Part shown: one piece after another, positions 56,557 to 64,000 of the stretch
How positions within the stretch are numbered: position 1 is the stretch's first letter
Layout of the letters: every line of letters begins with the position of its first letter
NCBI RefSeq assembly: GCF_028858535.1
Contig: NZ_JAPMOU010000011.1
Location: 62,001-126,000, forward strand
Direction: 5' to 3'
DNA: 64,000 nt
From: Spartinivicinus poritis
Lineage (GTDB): Bacteria > Pseudomonadota > Gammaproteobacteria > Pseudomonadales > Zooshikellaceae
Notes under the pieces: generated by a model
Database searches by the model: none
Seen by the model: only the letters and a program-made list of their open reading frames with translations
What the model was told of the DNA's origin: nothing
Translations under genes and position numbers: made by a program

Positions 56557-58078
56557 GGAAAAGCTCCTTTAACTTGCCTTTATCAAGTTTGCCAGAGGGT
56601 AAAATAGCTGGGGAGTTTGCCTCTAACTGGCGAATAACCTCTGGAACCATATAGTTGGGTAGGCGCCCAGCCAGCTCATTTGTCACCGCTTCGGGTGTCC
56701 GATCACCTTCATAGAAAAGAATTAATATATTTTGAGCAATTCCGGCATCTGACTTTGTTGAAACAATGACCGTCGAAGAGAGAATTCCTGGTAAAGAATT
56801 AACAGCAGATTCAATTTCTGTTGTATGGATGAAGTGTCCCGATACTTTAACTGCATCATCATTTCGACATAAGAAATGATAATTACCTTCTACATCAATC
56901 CGAACAACATCATTAGTCTTATAAAATATTTTTTCGTCTATTTTTATAAAGTTTAATCCGTCCAGGTCTCCTAAGTATCCCAGCATAACCTGATCCCCAG
57001 CTAGCAGTAACTCACCAATGTAGGGAGAATCATAACCGCTACTATCAAGGCGAGCATCAAGCCCATCCAAGGGATGCCCTATAGGTAAATAAGAGTTATC
57101 TGAAGGTACATTCTTTGTGACATAAAATAATGAAGTATGAGTCACTTCCGTTGGACCATATCCATGAATAAATACAATCTCGGGGAGCTTCTGCTGTATT
57201 TTATGTAAAACACCTGTTGGACACGGCTCAGCGCCATACCAAATTGATTTTAATGAGCTTAAATCCGCTTGCTCAAAGCCACTGTATTGACTAGCAAATA
57301 GTTTAAGTAGGGTTGAAACCATTAAGGTATCAGTTACACCGTATTTAGAAATCACCTTGGGTAATACAGATGGGAAAGGTGGAGGTGTAAATAAAACTAA
57401 TGTTCCCCCTTTGCTTAGGGTCATGTATATATCGAGTACAGAAGCATCGAAAAACAAAGGTGAGGTGTTGAGGAAAACGGTGCTTTCATCATAGCTAACC
57501 TCTTTAGAGACAGCATTCAGGAATGCTACAACAGCCCCTTGACCTATTTGCACTCCCTTTGGTTTACCAGTTGAACCTGAGGTAAATATGACATAAGTAC
57601 AACCCTCTGGATATTTTCGGGCATCGTTTGCCCTTAGCGCTATTACTGGTGTACTCATTGTTAACGAGCTTTCAGTAACAAATACAGAGGCAGCAACAAA
57701 CACAGAGGGCGTTGTTACTTTCTCATAATTTAAAAACTCAAAGTTCTCACCTTCAGAAAGAATCAATCTTGGATTAGCAAGCTCTATGATGTAATCGAGA
57801 CGGGCTTGCGGAGAGTTTAAATCCAAGGGGATATAACAGGCACCCAGCCTGAGGCAAGCAACCATCACAGCAACAGAAAAAATACTTTTTTCTAGCAACA
57901 ATACGACTGCTTCATTTTCTCGAACTCCGCAGTCTGTTAATTGACTGGAAAGATTATCAACAAGGTTGGCAAAATCTTTGTAGCTAATTTGATTGCCCGA
58001 AGCATCATCAATCAGCGCAATATTATCGCTATTCCAGTTTTCTGCAATCAGGGAAAAAATATTAACAACCGCACTCAT
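56546..58078 (-). CDS. Stand-alone amino-acid adenylation enzyme (NRPS A-domain type)
   Basis: A 510-residue adenylating enzyme with core motifs in order: TSGSTGKPKG (A3, about 166-175), FDASVLDIYM (A4; D211 is the residue that binds alpha-amino groups), YGPTE (A5), LPIGHP, a variant A7/A8 (KTNDVVR, RNDDAVKVSGH) and LPSGKLDKGKL (A10, catalytic lysine). It would activate an alpha-amino acid as AMP ester and load the free carrier protein encoded two genes upstream. No condensation domain. Overlaps the hydrolase gene by 17 bp. Confidence 0.9.
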   Translation of the reverse strand: MSAVVNIFSLIAENWNSDNIALIDDASGNQISYKDFANLVDNLSSQLTDCGVRENEAVVLLLEKSIFSVAVMVACLRLGACYIPLDLNSPQARLDYIIELANPRLILSEGENFEFLNYEKVTTPSVFVAASVFVTESSLTMSTPVIALRANDARKYPEGCTYVIFTSGSTGKPKGVQIGQGAVVAFLNAVSKEVSYDESTVFLNTSPLFFDASVLDIYMTLSKGGTLVLFTPPPFPSVLPKVISKYGVTDTLMVSTLLKLFASQYSGFEQADLSSLKSIWYGAEPCPTGVLHKIQQKLPEIVFIHGYGPTEVTHTSLFYVTKNVPSDNSYLPIGHPLDGLDARLDSSGYDSPYIGELLLAGDQVMLGYLGDLDGLNFIKIDEKIFYKTNDVVRIDVEGNYHFLCRNDDAVKVSGHFIHTTEIESAVNSLPGILSSTVIVSTKSDAGIAQNILILFYEGDRTPEAVTNELAGRLPNYMVPEVIRQLEANSPAILPSGKLDKGKLKELFHEF

Positions 58079-58646
58079 TGGATTCTACTTTTAATTTATC
58101 AGTCAAAATTTCTTGTAACCGGGGTATAGAGTCTGTAGCAAAGTCGAACTCTGTAAAGTGTCCATGCTGATTGGTCAGTATCAACGTACTACTTAATTGG
58201 TTACTGAGATTAGTCGCACTGGTAACAGGAATATAAGGATCATCAGAGGAATGTACCTGCACTATCCAGTTTTGATTATTTTTTATTTGCTGCCAGTTAA
58301 ACGGGCTTTCATAAAATCCACTGAACCTCTCAAACTCTAAGCCACAATCATCAGATTGAGCAGAAATTAAGAGACTCCCATAAATTTTATTTGTTTCTGC
58401 ATATCTTAAGGCAGCACTAGTTCCTGAAGAATGACCAACAATCAGTGTGTTTTCATTTGGCTGCAGGGACTCAAGAAAAGGCATCCAATACTTCATGCGA
58501 CCACGAATTGGGTCTGGGAAGTTTACACGAATAATCTCAATACCAAACGCTCGAATAAGATTATCTATATAAGGAAAGCAACCAAAATCTGCATTTGCTC
58601 CCCTGTTTCCATGAATAAAGATTGCTCTTGTTGGCCTTGTCTTCAT
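58062..58646 (-). CDS. Alpha/beta hydrolase (RBBP9/YdeN-like)
   Basis: A 194-residue serine hydrolase. N-terminal IFIHGNRGANADFGCFPYID, nucleophile elbow GHSSGTS (about residue 70) and C-terminal NQHGHF histidine give a complete triad. Located between the carrier-protein and adenylation genes, it could act as a free thioesterase that releases the acyl product or clears misloaded carriers, by inference from context. Confidence 0.8.
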   Translation of the reverse strand: MKTRPTRAIFIHGNRGANADFGCFPYIDNLIRAFGIEIIRVNFPDPIRGRMKYWMPFLESLQPNENTLIVGHSSGTSAALRYAETNKIYGSLLISAQSDDCGLEFERFSGFYESPFNWQQIKNNQNWIVQVHSSDDPYIPVTSATNLSNQLSSTLILTNQHGHFTEFDFATDSIPRLQEILTDKLKVESNECGC

Positions 58647-58650
58647 AGAT

Positions 58651-58923
58651 TTACTGTTTGGACTCTAGTATTGATAATACAGTTTCTGTCAACGTAGCAA
58701 CTGAAGAGAAGTACTCTCCTTGCATGTATTTAGGGTCAAATTCAATTTGATATTTTTTTTCAACTGCAAAGACAAGTTCAATCAACTTTAATGATCCTAA
58801 TCCAGAACCACCACCAAAAAGCTCTGTATCGATATCGATTGATTGCTTATTGTGAAAGAGAACTTTTTCCGCAATTTCTAATAGTTCATCAGAAATTTTT
58901 TCTTTTATATTTTCATCTAGCAT
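58651..58923 (-). CDS. Free acyl/peptidyl carrier protein
   Basis: A 90-residue acidic four-helix carrier protein. The phosphopantetheine site is GLGSLKLIEL with Ser44; the usual D before that serine is G. Start taken at the ATG at 58923; a GTG at 58935, directly after the carbamoyltransferase stop, is possible. It is the likely tether for the amino acid activated by the neighbouring adenylating enzyme and for tailoring on the carrier. Confidence 0.88.
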   Translation of the reverse strand: MLDENIKEKISDELLEIAEKVLFHNKQSIDIDTELFGGGSGLGSLKLIELVFAVEKKYQIEFDPKYMQGEYFSSVATLTETVLSILESKQ

Positions 58924-58935
58924 CAGTAAGCCCAC

Positions 58936-60717
58936 TTATGCCAAGCTATATTCTTCATGCTTATGACTTTCCCCTTCAATTGCCTGAATTTCTGAGAAGT
59001 CTTTATTTTTGCTAAATAGCAAATCGCCGACTACCAAGTAATCCAGCCCCGTTGAAAAGAAGCACCGAATAGCGTCTGTTGGCGTGTGAACCACAGGCTC
59101 ACCTTTAACATTAAAACTTGTATTTAATACAGCAGGACATCCCGTAAGCTCATAAAATACTGAAATAATGCTGTAATATTCCGGGTTTACATCTTTTTCT
59201 ACAGTTTGTGGGCGAGCAGTATTATTAATATGGGTAACCGCTCCCAAATAATCTCTGTACTGTTCTTTGACTTCAGCAATTAATAGCATATATTCAGAAG
59301 GGCCTTCTATATCCAAATAGTCGCAGGCATAGTCTGCCAGGATAGAGGGAGCAAAAGGTCTAAAGCCTTCTCTAAATTTAATTTTAGAATTAACAAGTTC
59401 CTTATGTTCTGACGGCCTTGGATCAGCAAGAATACTGCGACTACCCAAAGCTCTTGGTCCAATTTCTCCAGTGCCTTGGAATAACCCAATCACTTTTCCT
59501 TCGTTTAGTAAAGTCGCTATTGTCTTCGCCTTTTTTTTCAGCCTATAACTATTCAGATTGTAAGGTGCTAGTTCTGCATTAATTTGCTCATTGGTAAATG
59601 TTGCTCCCTTATAGGCATGATCAAACGGAATTTTCGTTTTACAACCAAAATAATGGTGGTATCCCCAATAGGCTGCGCCCAAGGAAATCCCTCCATCACC
59701 GGAAGCCGGCTGAATAAAAATATCCTCAATACCAGAGTTCTTTAAGACATAATGATTGGCAACGCCATTTAACGCCACACCTCCTGCTAGACAAAGCTTT
59801 TTAATGCCAGTTTCGTGAACCAAAGACTGAACAATGGAACTACAGACTTCATTCAGACGAGCTTGAAGGCTAGCAGCTATATCCACTTCTCTCTTACTTG
59901 GTTCAACTCCTTTAGGTGCAGGTTCACCAAATAGCGCTACAAACTTTTCACCAAAAAATGGACCTTCTTGGGGGCATTTTTTGTGAAAAAGCCAATGCTG
60001 CAGGTACCCAGGTTCAATCTTATACATGGTTTCATCATCGAGCTTGATGATTTCCCGAAACTTATCCAAATAAATAGGTTCACCATACGAAGCTAAGCCC
60101 ATTACTTTGTATTCATCACCAAAATCAAAACCAATAAACTGAGTAACTGCAAGATAAATAAAACCCAATGACTCGGGCATAACTTGACGCTTAAGTAAGT
60201 CAAATTTCCCATTCTTCACGTTATATGCAGTTGCACTTTCATATTCACCTCGCCCGTCCCAGGTAACAACTAGTGAATCATCAAAAGGAGAAGCATAATA
60301 GGTACTATAAGCGTGAGCTTGATGGTGAGAAACTGTTTCAACCGCCGCATTTGGAAACTGAGACTTCAGCTTATCCAAATACCGATTCATTGTAATTTTC
60401 TGGAAACATAAATACCCTAACTTATTAACTGCTGTGTATTTAGAAAAAATATCTCCAGCCAGTAATAAATTAAGATAATCTTTGTGTTGCCGCTTGTTCT
60501 CCCAACCTAAGACAACCAAGTCTATCTCTTCTGGTTTGATGCCATTTGACTCAAGGCAAAATTGAATAGCCTTCGATGGAAAGCTGCCATCTTCCTTAAC
60601 TCTGGAAATTCTCTCTTCTTCAATCGAAGTTAAAATTTCTCCATCTTTAATAAGAGTAGCACCAGAGTTATGCATACTACCGCCAAAGCCTACACCTAGT
60701 ATATTTTTTATAATCAC
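58936..60717 (-). CDS. Carbamoyltransferase (NodU/CmcH/TobZ family)
   Basis: A 593-residue O-carbamoyltransferase with a GTG start. The N-terminal Kae1-like domain begins ILGVGFGGSMHNSGATLIKD and holds the metal-binding HHQAHAYSTYY. The C-terminal domain has GLFQGTGEIGPRALGSRSIL then ADPR. These enzymes make carbamoyl-adenylate from carbamoyl phosphate and ATP and move the carbamoyl group to a hydroxyl of an antibiotic or Nod factor. It starts 7 bp after the methyltransferase gene. Confidence 0.94.
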   Translation of the reverse strand: MIIKNILGVGFGGSMHNSGATLIKDGEILTSIEEERISRVKEDGSFPSKAIQFCLESNGIKPEEIDLVVLGWENKRQHKDYLNLLLAGDIFSKYTAVNKLGYLCFQKITMNRYLDKLKSQFPNAAVETVSHHQAHAYSTYYASPFDDSLVVTWDGRGEYESATAYNVKNGKFDLLKRQVMPESLGFIYLAVTQFIGFDFGDEYKVMGLASYGEPIYLDKFREIIKLDDETMYKIEPGYLQHWLFHKKCPQEGPFFGEKFVALFGEPAPKGVEPSKREVDIAASLQARLNEVCSSIVQSLVHETGIKKLCLAGGVALNGVANHYVLKNSGIEDIFIQPASGDGGISLGAAYWGYHHYFGCKTKIPFDHAYKGATFTNEQINAELAPYNLNSYRLKKKAKTIATLLNEGKVIGLFQGTGEIGPRALGSRSILADPRPSEHKELVNSKIKFREGFRPFAPSILADYACDYLDIEGPSEYMLLIAEVKEQYRDYLGAVTHINNTARPQTVEKDVNPEYYSIISVFYELTGCPAVLNTSFNVKGEPVVHTPTDAIRCFFSTGLDYLVVGDLLFSKNKDFSEIQAIEGESHKHEEYSLA

Positions 60718-60724
60718 GATAATT

Positions 60725-61339
60725 TCACTTTGGTGACATCATTATAAGACCGGTTGAGCAATCTAAACTCACCGTGTGAGTGGTAGTAACAGATTTGAGA
60801 TTACTTAAAGCCTGCATTGCATAAGGAAAGTGATCCTCTGGCCAATCACTTTGGGGCAACATATCATCAACAATAAACATACCACCTGGCTTTAATAATT
60901 CTAAGGTCTCATTTAGATAAAAATATTTACCTGGTTCAGCATCAGCAAAAATTAAGTCAAAGGACTTTGCACTTTGGGCTTTGAGGAACTCCAAAGCATC
61001 ATCATTAACAAACTCAATCGAAGACGTATTTGGTAAAGCGCGCTTAGCTGCCTCAATACAGAACTTGTCTGAATCGATAGTAATCAACTTGGAGTTTTCA
61101 TCCATCCCGTCCAAGATCCAAGAAGTAGCTGCTCCTGTTCCAGTTCCTAGCTCAAGAAAATTACCACCCGGTTTTGTGGAAACAAGAAACCGCAAAAGCG
61201 CTCCCATTGTTTGGTCAGAGCACATTTCAAACCCTAACTTTTCCGTTTCCTCTCGAACTTTATCAAGAACTGTATCACTATAAGATTTATTAAAGTCACT
61301 AAGATCAAAATTGTATTTTTGCTTGTTATTTTCTAGCAT
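60725..61339 (-). CDS. SAM-dependent O-methyltransferase-like protein
   Basis: A 204-residue class I methyltransferase resembling the catechol/caffeoyl-CoA O-methyltransferase group. The SAM motif FLELGTGTGAATSW is at residues 61-74, followed by LITIDSD and DLIFADAEPGKY (metal-site acid) and GGMFIVDDMLPQSDWP. Start overlaps the ATP-grasp stop (ATGCTAG). It probably methylates a hydroxyl or amine of the cluster product. Confidence 0.9.
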   Translation of the reverse strand: MLENNKQKYNFDLSDFNKSYSDTVLDKVREETEKLGFEMCSDQTMGALLRFLVSTKPGGNFLELGTGTGAATSWILDGMDENSKLITIDSDKFCIEAAKRALPNTSSIEFVNDDALEFLKAQSAKSFDLIFADAEPGKYFYLNETLELLKPGGMFIVDDMLPQSDWPEDHFPYAMQALSNLKSVTTTHTVSLDCSTGLIMMSPK

Positions 61340-62583
61340 AAAATTTGCTCCTTATTTTTAGATTCTAATATTTTGTAGATCTGATCTTTTTTGACCAGAT
61401 CTAGCACATAATTAAAATCCTTATCCAGCTGATCTGGATTATCATTTACAAGATAAATAAAACCCGCGTGCCCAATGGTGTCATTAGTTTTTGAAACCTT
61501 TGAGCCAATTTCTGGTATTCCTGATAAGCAGTAAAAGGAATCCAGGTCACAAACTGAATCCTTAGCACTAAAGGCTTCCAATACACCTGTTTTTTCGAAC
61601 ACTAGTGATATTTCCGCTAGGGATTTAGACATTTGGTAAATGCGGCGATCTTCACCGAATCCTTTATTTAAATATACATCTACAAGCAACTCTACTTGAG
61701 TGTTATCAATTGCAGCCTTAAAAGCAGAATCATTTATTGAGGCTCCCATCAACCGTGCATTGGATTCAACTAGTACAGGGCCATGTTTATCGATAATTAT
61801 TTCATTATGTGCTGCACCAAACTTTAATCCCAGTTCCGATAGCACACGATTGTTATATTCTATAAGCCTTTTCACCTCTGGCGACGTTGGGTCACATAAC
61901 TTCATTCCCTCAAAAATAAACATCGCGCCAGGCACTTTTCGCCGATAGGTTTTCCAAACGTCCGTGGTGTATACATCGCCATCCCAGCTAATAGTATTTA
62001 CAAAATACTGTACACCTTCTATATAATCCTGAATCAATAGCTCTGAGTTAATGTGGCCTAGAATATTAGTCTTCCCCAGATTTTTCATTACGCTATGCTC
62101 AAATGCTTCGTCATCTAAACATAAGGAAACACCATCACTAGCGCCACTATTTATGGGTTTAACAACGACAGGAAATTGAATGTCATACTTCCCCACATCT
62201 GAAAACTCACTGATCAACCGTTGATGAATCGAACGTACATCCATCTCAGCCAATCTTTCCTGAGCCTTGAACTTATTTCGTCTCAATTCGGTTGTTTTTG
62301 AATCGTTGGCATAGGGTATTGAAAGTTTTGAAGCTATTTCGTCTGCTAATGTAACACCTGGTTCCGAACCTGCAACCACCATATCCACATTATCAAAAAA
62401 ATCTTCGCTTATTGCTTTATCTAAAGCCTGAGGTGCTTCAACAACAAGTGTTTTCAAAAAGCTGATATTATCTTGTCGGTATACCACTTTCGAGCAAACC
62501 TGAATGCAAAGGCAGCCGCGCTCAATAAGTGCTAAGGATAAATCTACCCCCGTAGAGATTGCATCAACTACAACGACTATCAT
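61333..62583 (-). CDS. ATP-grasp ligase (L-amino acid ligase type)
   Basis: A 416-residue ATP-grasp enzyme. Motifs: FPVVVKPINSGASDGVSLC (ATP lid), ELLIQDYIEGVQYFVNTI and GAAHNEIIIDKHGPVLVESN then ARLMGAS (metal site). Closest in pattern to BacD-like L-amino acid ligases that join two amino acids through an acyl phosphate. The ATG at 62583 is preferred to the GTG one codon earlier. Its start overlaps the end of the monooxygenase gene by 20 bp. Confidence 0.9.
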   Translation of the reverse strand: MIVVVVDAISTGVDLSLALIERGCLCIQVCSKVVYRQDNISFLKTLVVEAPQALDKAISEDFFDNVDMVVAGSEPGVTLADEIASKLSIPYANDSKTTELRRNKFKAQERLAEMDVRSIHQRLISEFSDVGKYDIQFPVVVKPINSGASDGVSLCLDDEAFEHSVMKNLGKTNILGHINSELLIQDYIEGVQYFVNTISWDGDVYTTDVWKTYRRKVPGAMFIFEGMKLCDPTSPEVKRLIEYNNRVLSELGLKFGAAHNEIIIDKHGPVLVESNARLMGASINDSAFKAAIDNTQVELLVDVYLNKGFGEDRRIYQMSKSLAEISLVFEKTGVLEAFSAKDSVCDLDSFYCLSGIPEIGSKVSKTNDTIGHAGFIYLVNDNPDQLDKDFNYVLDLVKKDQIYKILESKNKEQILC

Positions 62584-64000
62584 CACAGGTCTCTTCTTGA
62601 TTGTTCAATTCGGCCATATAAGCAACTATTTTTTTCGAGTTATCCAAATACAAGGCATTTGCAATGGACCTAGAAATTTTCTCTACCACATTCGCTAAAG
62701 CTGGAATTCCCACCGTTAAATGAACAAAATCTGTCAGGCAATATAGTTTTGTGGCCGCGGGGTTATCTGTTTTAAACTGAATTTGATATTCGTCCGTTAA
62801 TTTAGGAAGTGCTTCGATATCAAAGAGCTTTATCTTATCGTTGATATCTCCCCAAGTTAAAATTTCATCTGATATTGATGAATATTCTCGCCTTAATGCT
62901 AAATCGTATCTTGGGCCTGTGGCTAAAATTAAATAATCATAGGTCTTATCAAATCCTAATCGGCTCTTGATGCGATACTTGCCTTTATCATCACTTTCAG
63001 TTATTGCAATTTCACCAACGCCATCATAGACATTTAACCCTTCAATATTTTGAAATTGCCTTTGATATTCTGGGCGCGAGGTTGTTCTACCATCCAAAAA
63101 GAAGTTTTCTATTACATCCAGATATAGATCTTTCTCTAATGTGTTAGTAAATCTCAAAATTGGGTTTGTCATATCTGCGGGATATGTCTCTTCATCCGGA
63201 AATATTTGGTCATCACTTCTCCCCAGCCAGAGCTTTTCTGATAGAGGACGACCATCAGGAATTTTTCGGCGAGAGATAATATCCGAACAGGTAGCTCCAT
63301 GTTTAGAAGCCATTAACGCATTATCAAACGCAGATGCACCTCCCCCAATAACTGCCAGGGTTTTACCAGACAGTTCAGAAAAATCAATATTTTTCCAGGC
63401 ATACCCAATTTTATTTGGATCTATATTCTTAACGAGGTTACTGGGAGCCTCCCAGCCCCCGCAGGCGATCATCCCTGTCGCAAAGCACAGAAATGAAGCA
63501 TAGTAATTTTTATCTTTTCCGCCGTTGAGAGCAGTAATTTCAAAACTGTTTGCATCACTGTTCCAGTGCTGATACAAAACTTCAGTTTCGCTTACCACAT
63601 CAATTTTCAAAATATCTCTAAACCAACTTAAATAGTTAGCCCAGTCCACTGTTTTGATAAAATCAATGTCTTCAAATGCATTTGGACCTTTTAAAGAGTT
63701 TATCCAGAATTTAAAACTTAATAGTGGGTTCCCACATTCTGGTCCCTGGGAATATTTACTGGTTCGTAACTTCTCCATTCGCGCAAAACTTGACCATGGC
63801 CCTGGCTTATCAATTGACTGTTTATCTAAAATTAAAATCCGTCCAATGCCTAATAATCGAAGCTGGTGTGCTAACGCAAGACCTGAGTGACCAGCACCTA
63901 CAATAATAACATCATAGACTTTTTGGCCATTGTATTGTTTTGGGAAACTCCAGCTCTGTTTTGAAAAATATTTCTTTTCGTGGAGGTCCTGTTCGATAAG
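62564..64000 (-). CDS. FAD-dependent NAD(P)H monooxygenase (runs off the window)
   Basis: A flavin monooxygenase whose start lies beyond the right edge; at least 478 residues are encoded. In the part nearest the edge, translation gives YDVIIVGAGHSGLALAHQL, the FAD-binding GxGxxG motif, followed by DKPGPW. A second dinucleotide motif, LAVIGGGASAFDNALMA, binds NAD(P)H, and LILATGPRYDLAL is the family's later motif. Relatives hydroxylate amine nitrogens or perform related oxidations. First visible gene of the operon; more cluster genes may lie outside. Confidence 0.85.
   Translation of the reverse strand, partial: LIEQDLHEKKYFSKQSWSFPKQYNGQKVYDVIIVGAGHSGLALAHQLRLLGIGRILILDKQSIDKPGPWSSFARMEKLRTSKYSQGPECGNPLLSFKFWINSLKGPNAFEDIDFIKTVDWANYLSWFRDILKIDVVSETEVLYQHWNSDANSFEITALNGGKDKNYYASFLCFATGMIACGGWEAPSNLVKNIDPNKIGYAWKNIDFSELSGKTLAVIGGGASAFDNALMASKHGATCSDIISRRKIPDGRPLSEKLWLGRSDDQIFPDEETYPADMTNPILRFTNTLEKDLYLDVIENFFLDGRTTSRPEYQRQFQNIEGLNVYDGVGEIAITESDDKGKYRIKSRLGFDKTYDYLILATGPRYDLALRREYSSISDEILTWGDINDKIKLFDIEALPKLTDEYQIQFKTDNPAATKLYCLTDFVHLTVGIPALANVVEKISRSIANALYLDNSKKIVAYMAELNNQEETCDDSRCS

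Noticed and set aside
53103-64000. Saxitoxin- or phaseolotoxin-type cluster
   Set aside because: A carbamoyltransferase and an arginine link exist, but the amidinotransferase, PKS-like starter and other signature genes of those pathways are not seen.

Overview
The window looks like a chromosomal segment of an AT-rich (about 40% GC by eye) marine gammaproteobacterium of the Oceanospirillales/Pseudomonadales type. The trmL, secB-grxC-yibN-gpmI-envC-ctpA, hisBHAF and rpiA/ilvA blocks all have the content and order usual in that group. The abundance of dispersed palindromic repeats and secreted hydrolases fits genera such as Zooshikella or Spartinivicinus, but the genus cannot be settled from the sequence alone.

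Layout. 1-5.4 kb: a YcgR-like PilZ protein, an unknown helical protein, a PhoA-type alkaline phosphatase, a GNAT acetyltransferase and trmL. 4.9-11.2 kb: the secB-to-ctpA housekeeping block (export, redox, glycolysis, cell-wall remodelling). 11.2-13.5 kb: guanine deaminase and a RutR-like regulator. 13.7-18 kb: an accessory patch with a 267-bp MITE, a solute-binding protein, an S1/P1 nuclease, broken MFS and IS30 genes and a DUF2750 protein. 18-20.8 kb: the hisBHAF operon. 21-47 kb: mostly accessory genes. These include secreted proteases, a GH20 hexosaminidase with LamG, a DUF3472-lectin protein, a tandem solute-binding protein, an SDR and a flavodoxin-fold reductase each beside a LysR gene, a desaturase, a class III nucleotide cyclase and an HDOD protein. 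47-53 kb: a MATE efflux pump flanked by unusual non-coding sequence, then a GcvA-like LysR gene, rpiA and ilvA.

53-64 kb holds the most interesting region: a tightly overlapping minus-strand operon that enters from the right edge. It encodes an FAD monooxygenase (cut by the window end), an ATP-grasp ligase, an O-methyltransferase, a NodU/CmcH-type carbamoyltransferase, a free carrier protein, an alpha/beta hydrolase, a stand-alone amino-acid adenylating enzyme and an intracellular subtilisin-like protease. A full-length arginyl-tRNA synthetase follows in the same direction, separated by an inverted repeat. The set reads as a biosynthetic cluster for a small modified (carbamoylated, probably methylated and oxidised) amino-acid or dipeptide product. 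The synthetase could be a self-resistance copy or an Arg-tRNA supplier. I do not recognise the product.

Other points of note: two apparent tandem small-RNA units with matching promoters and terminators between the HDOD and norM genes; a structured leader with an attenuator-like hairpin before norM; a trypsin-like protease whose predicted signal cleavage would directly expose the mature N-terminus; and at least four families of palindromic/MITE-like repeats, some with shared internal cores. No tRNA, rRNA, CRISPR array or prophage was seen.
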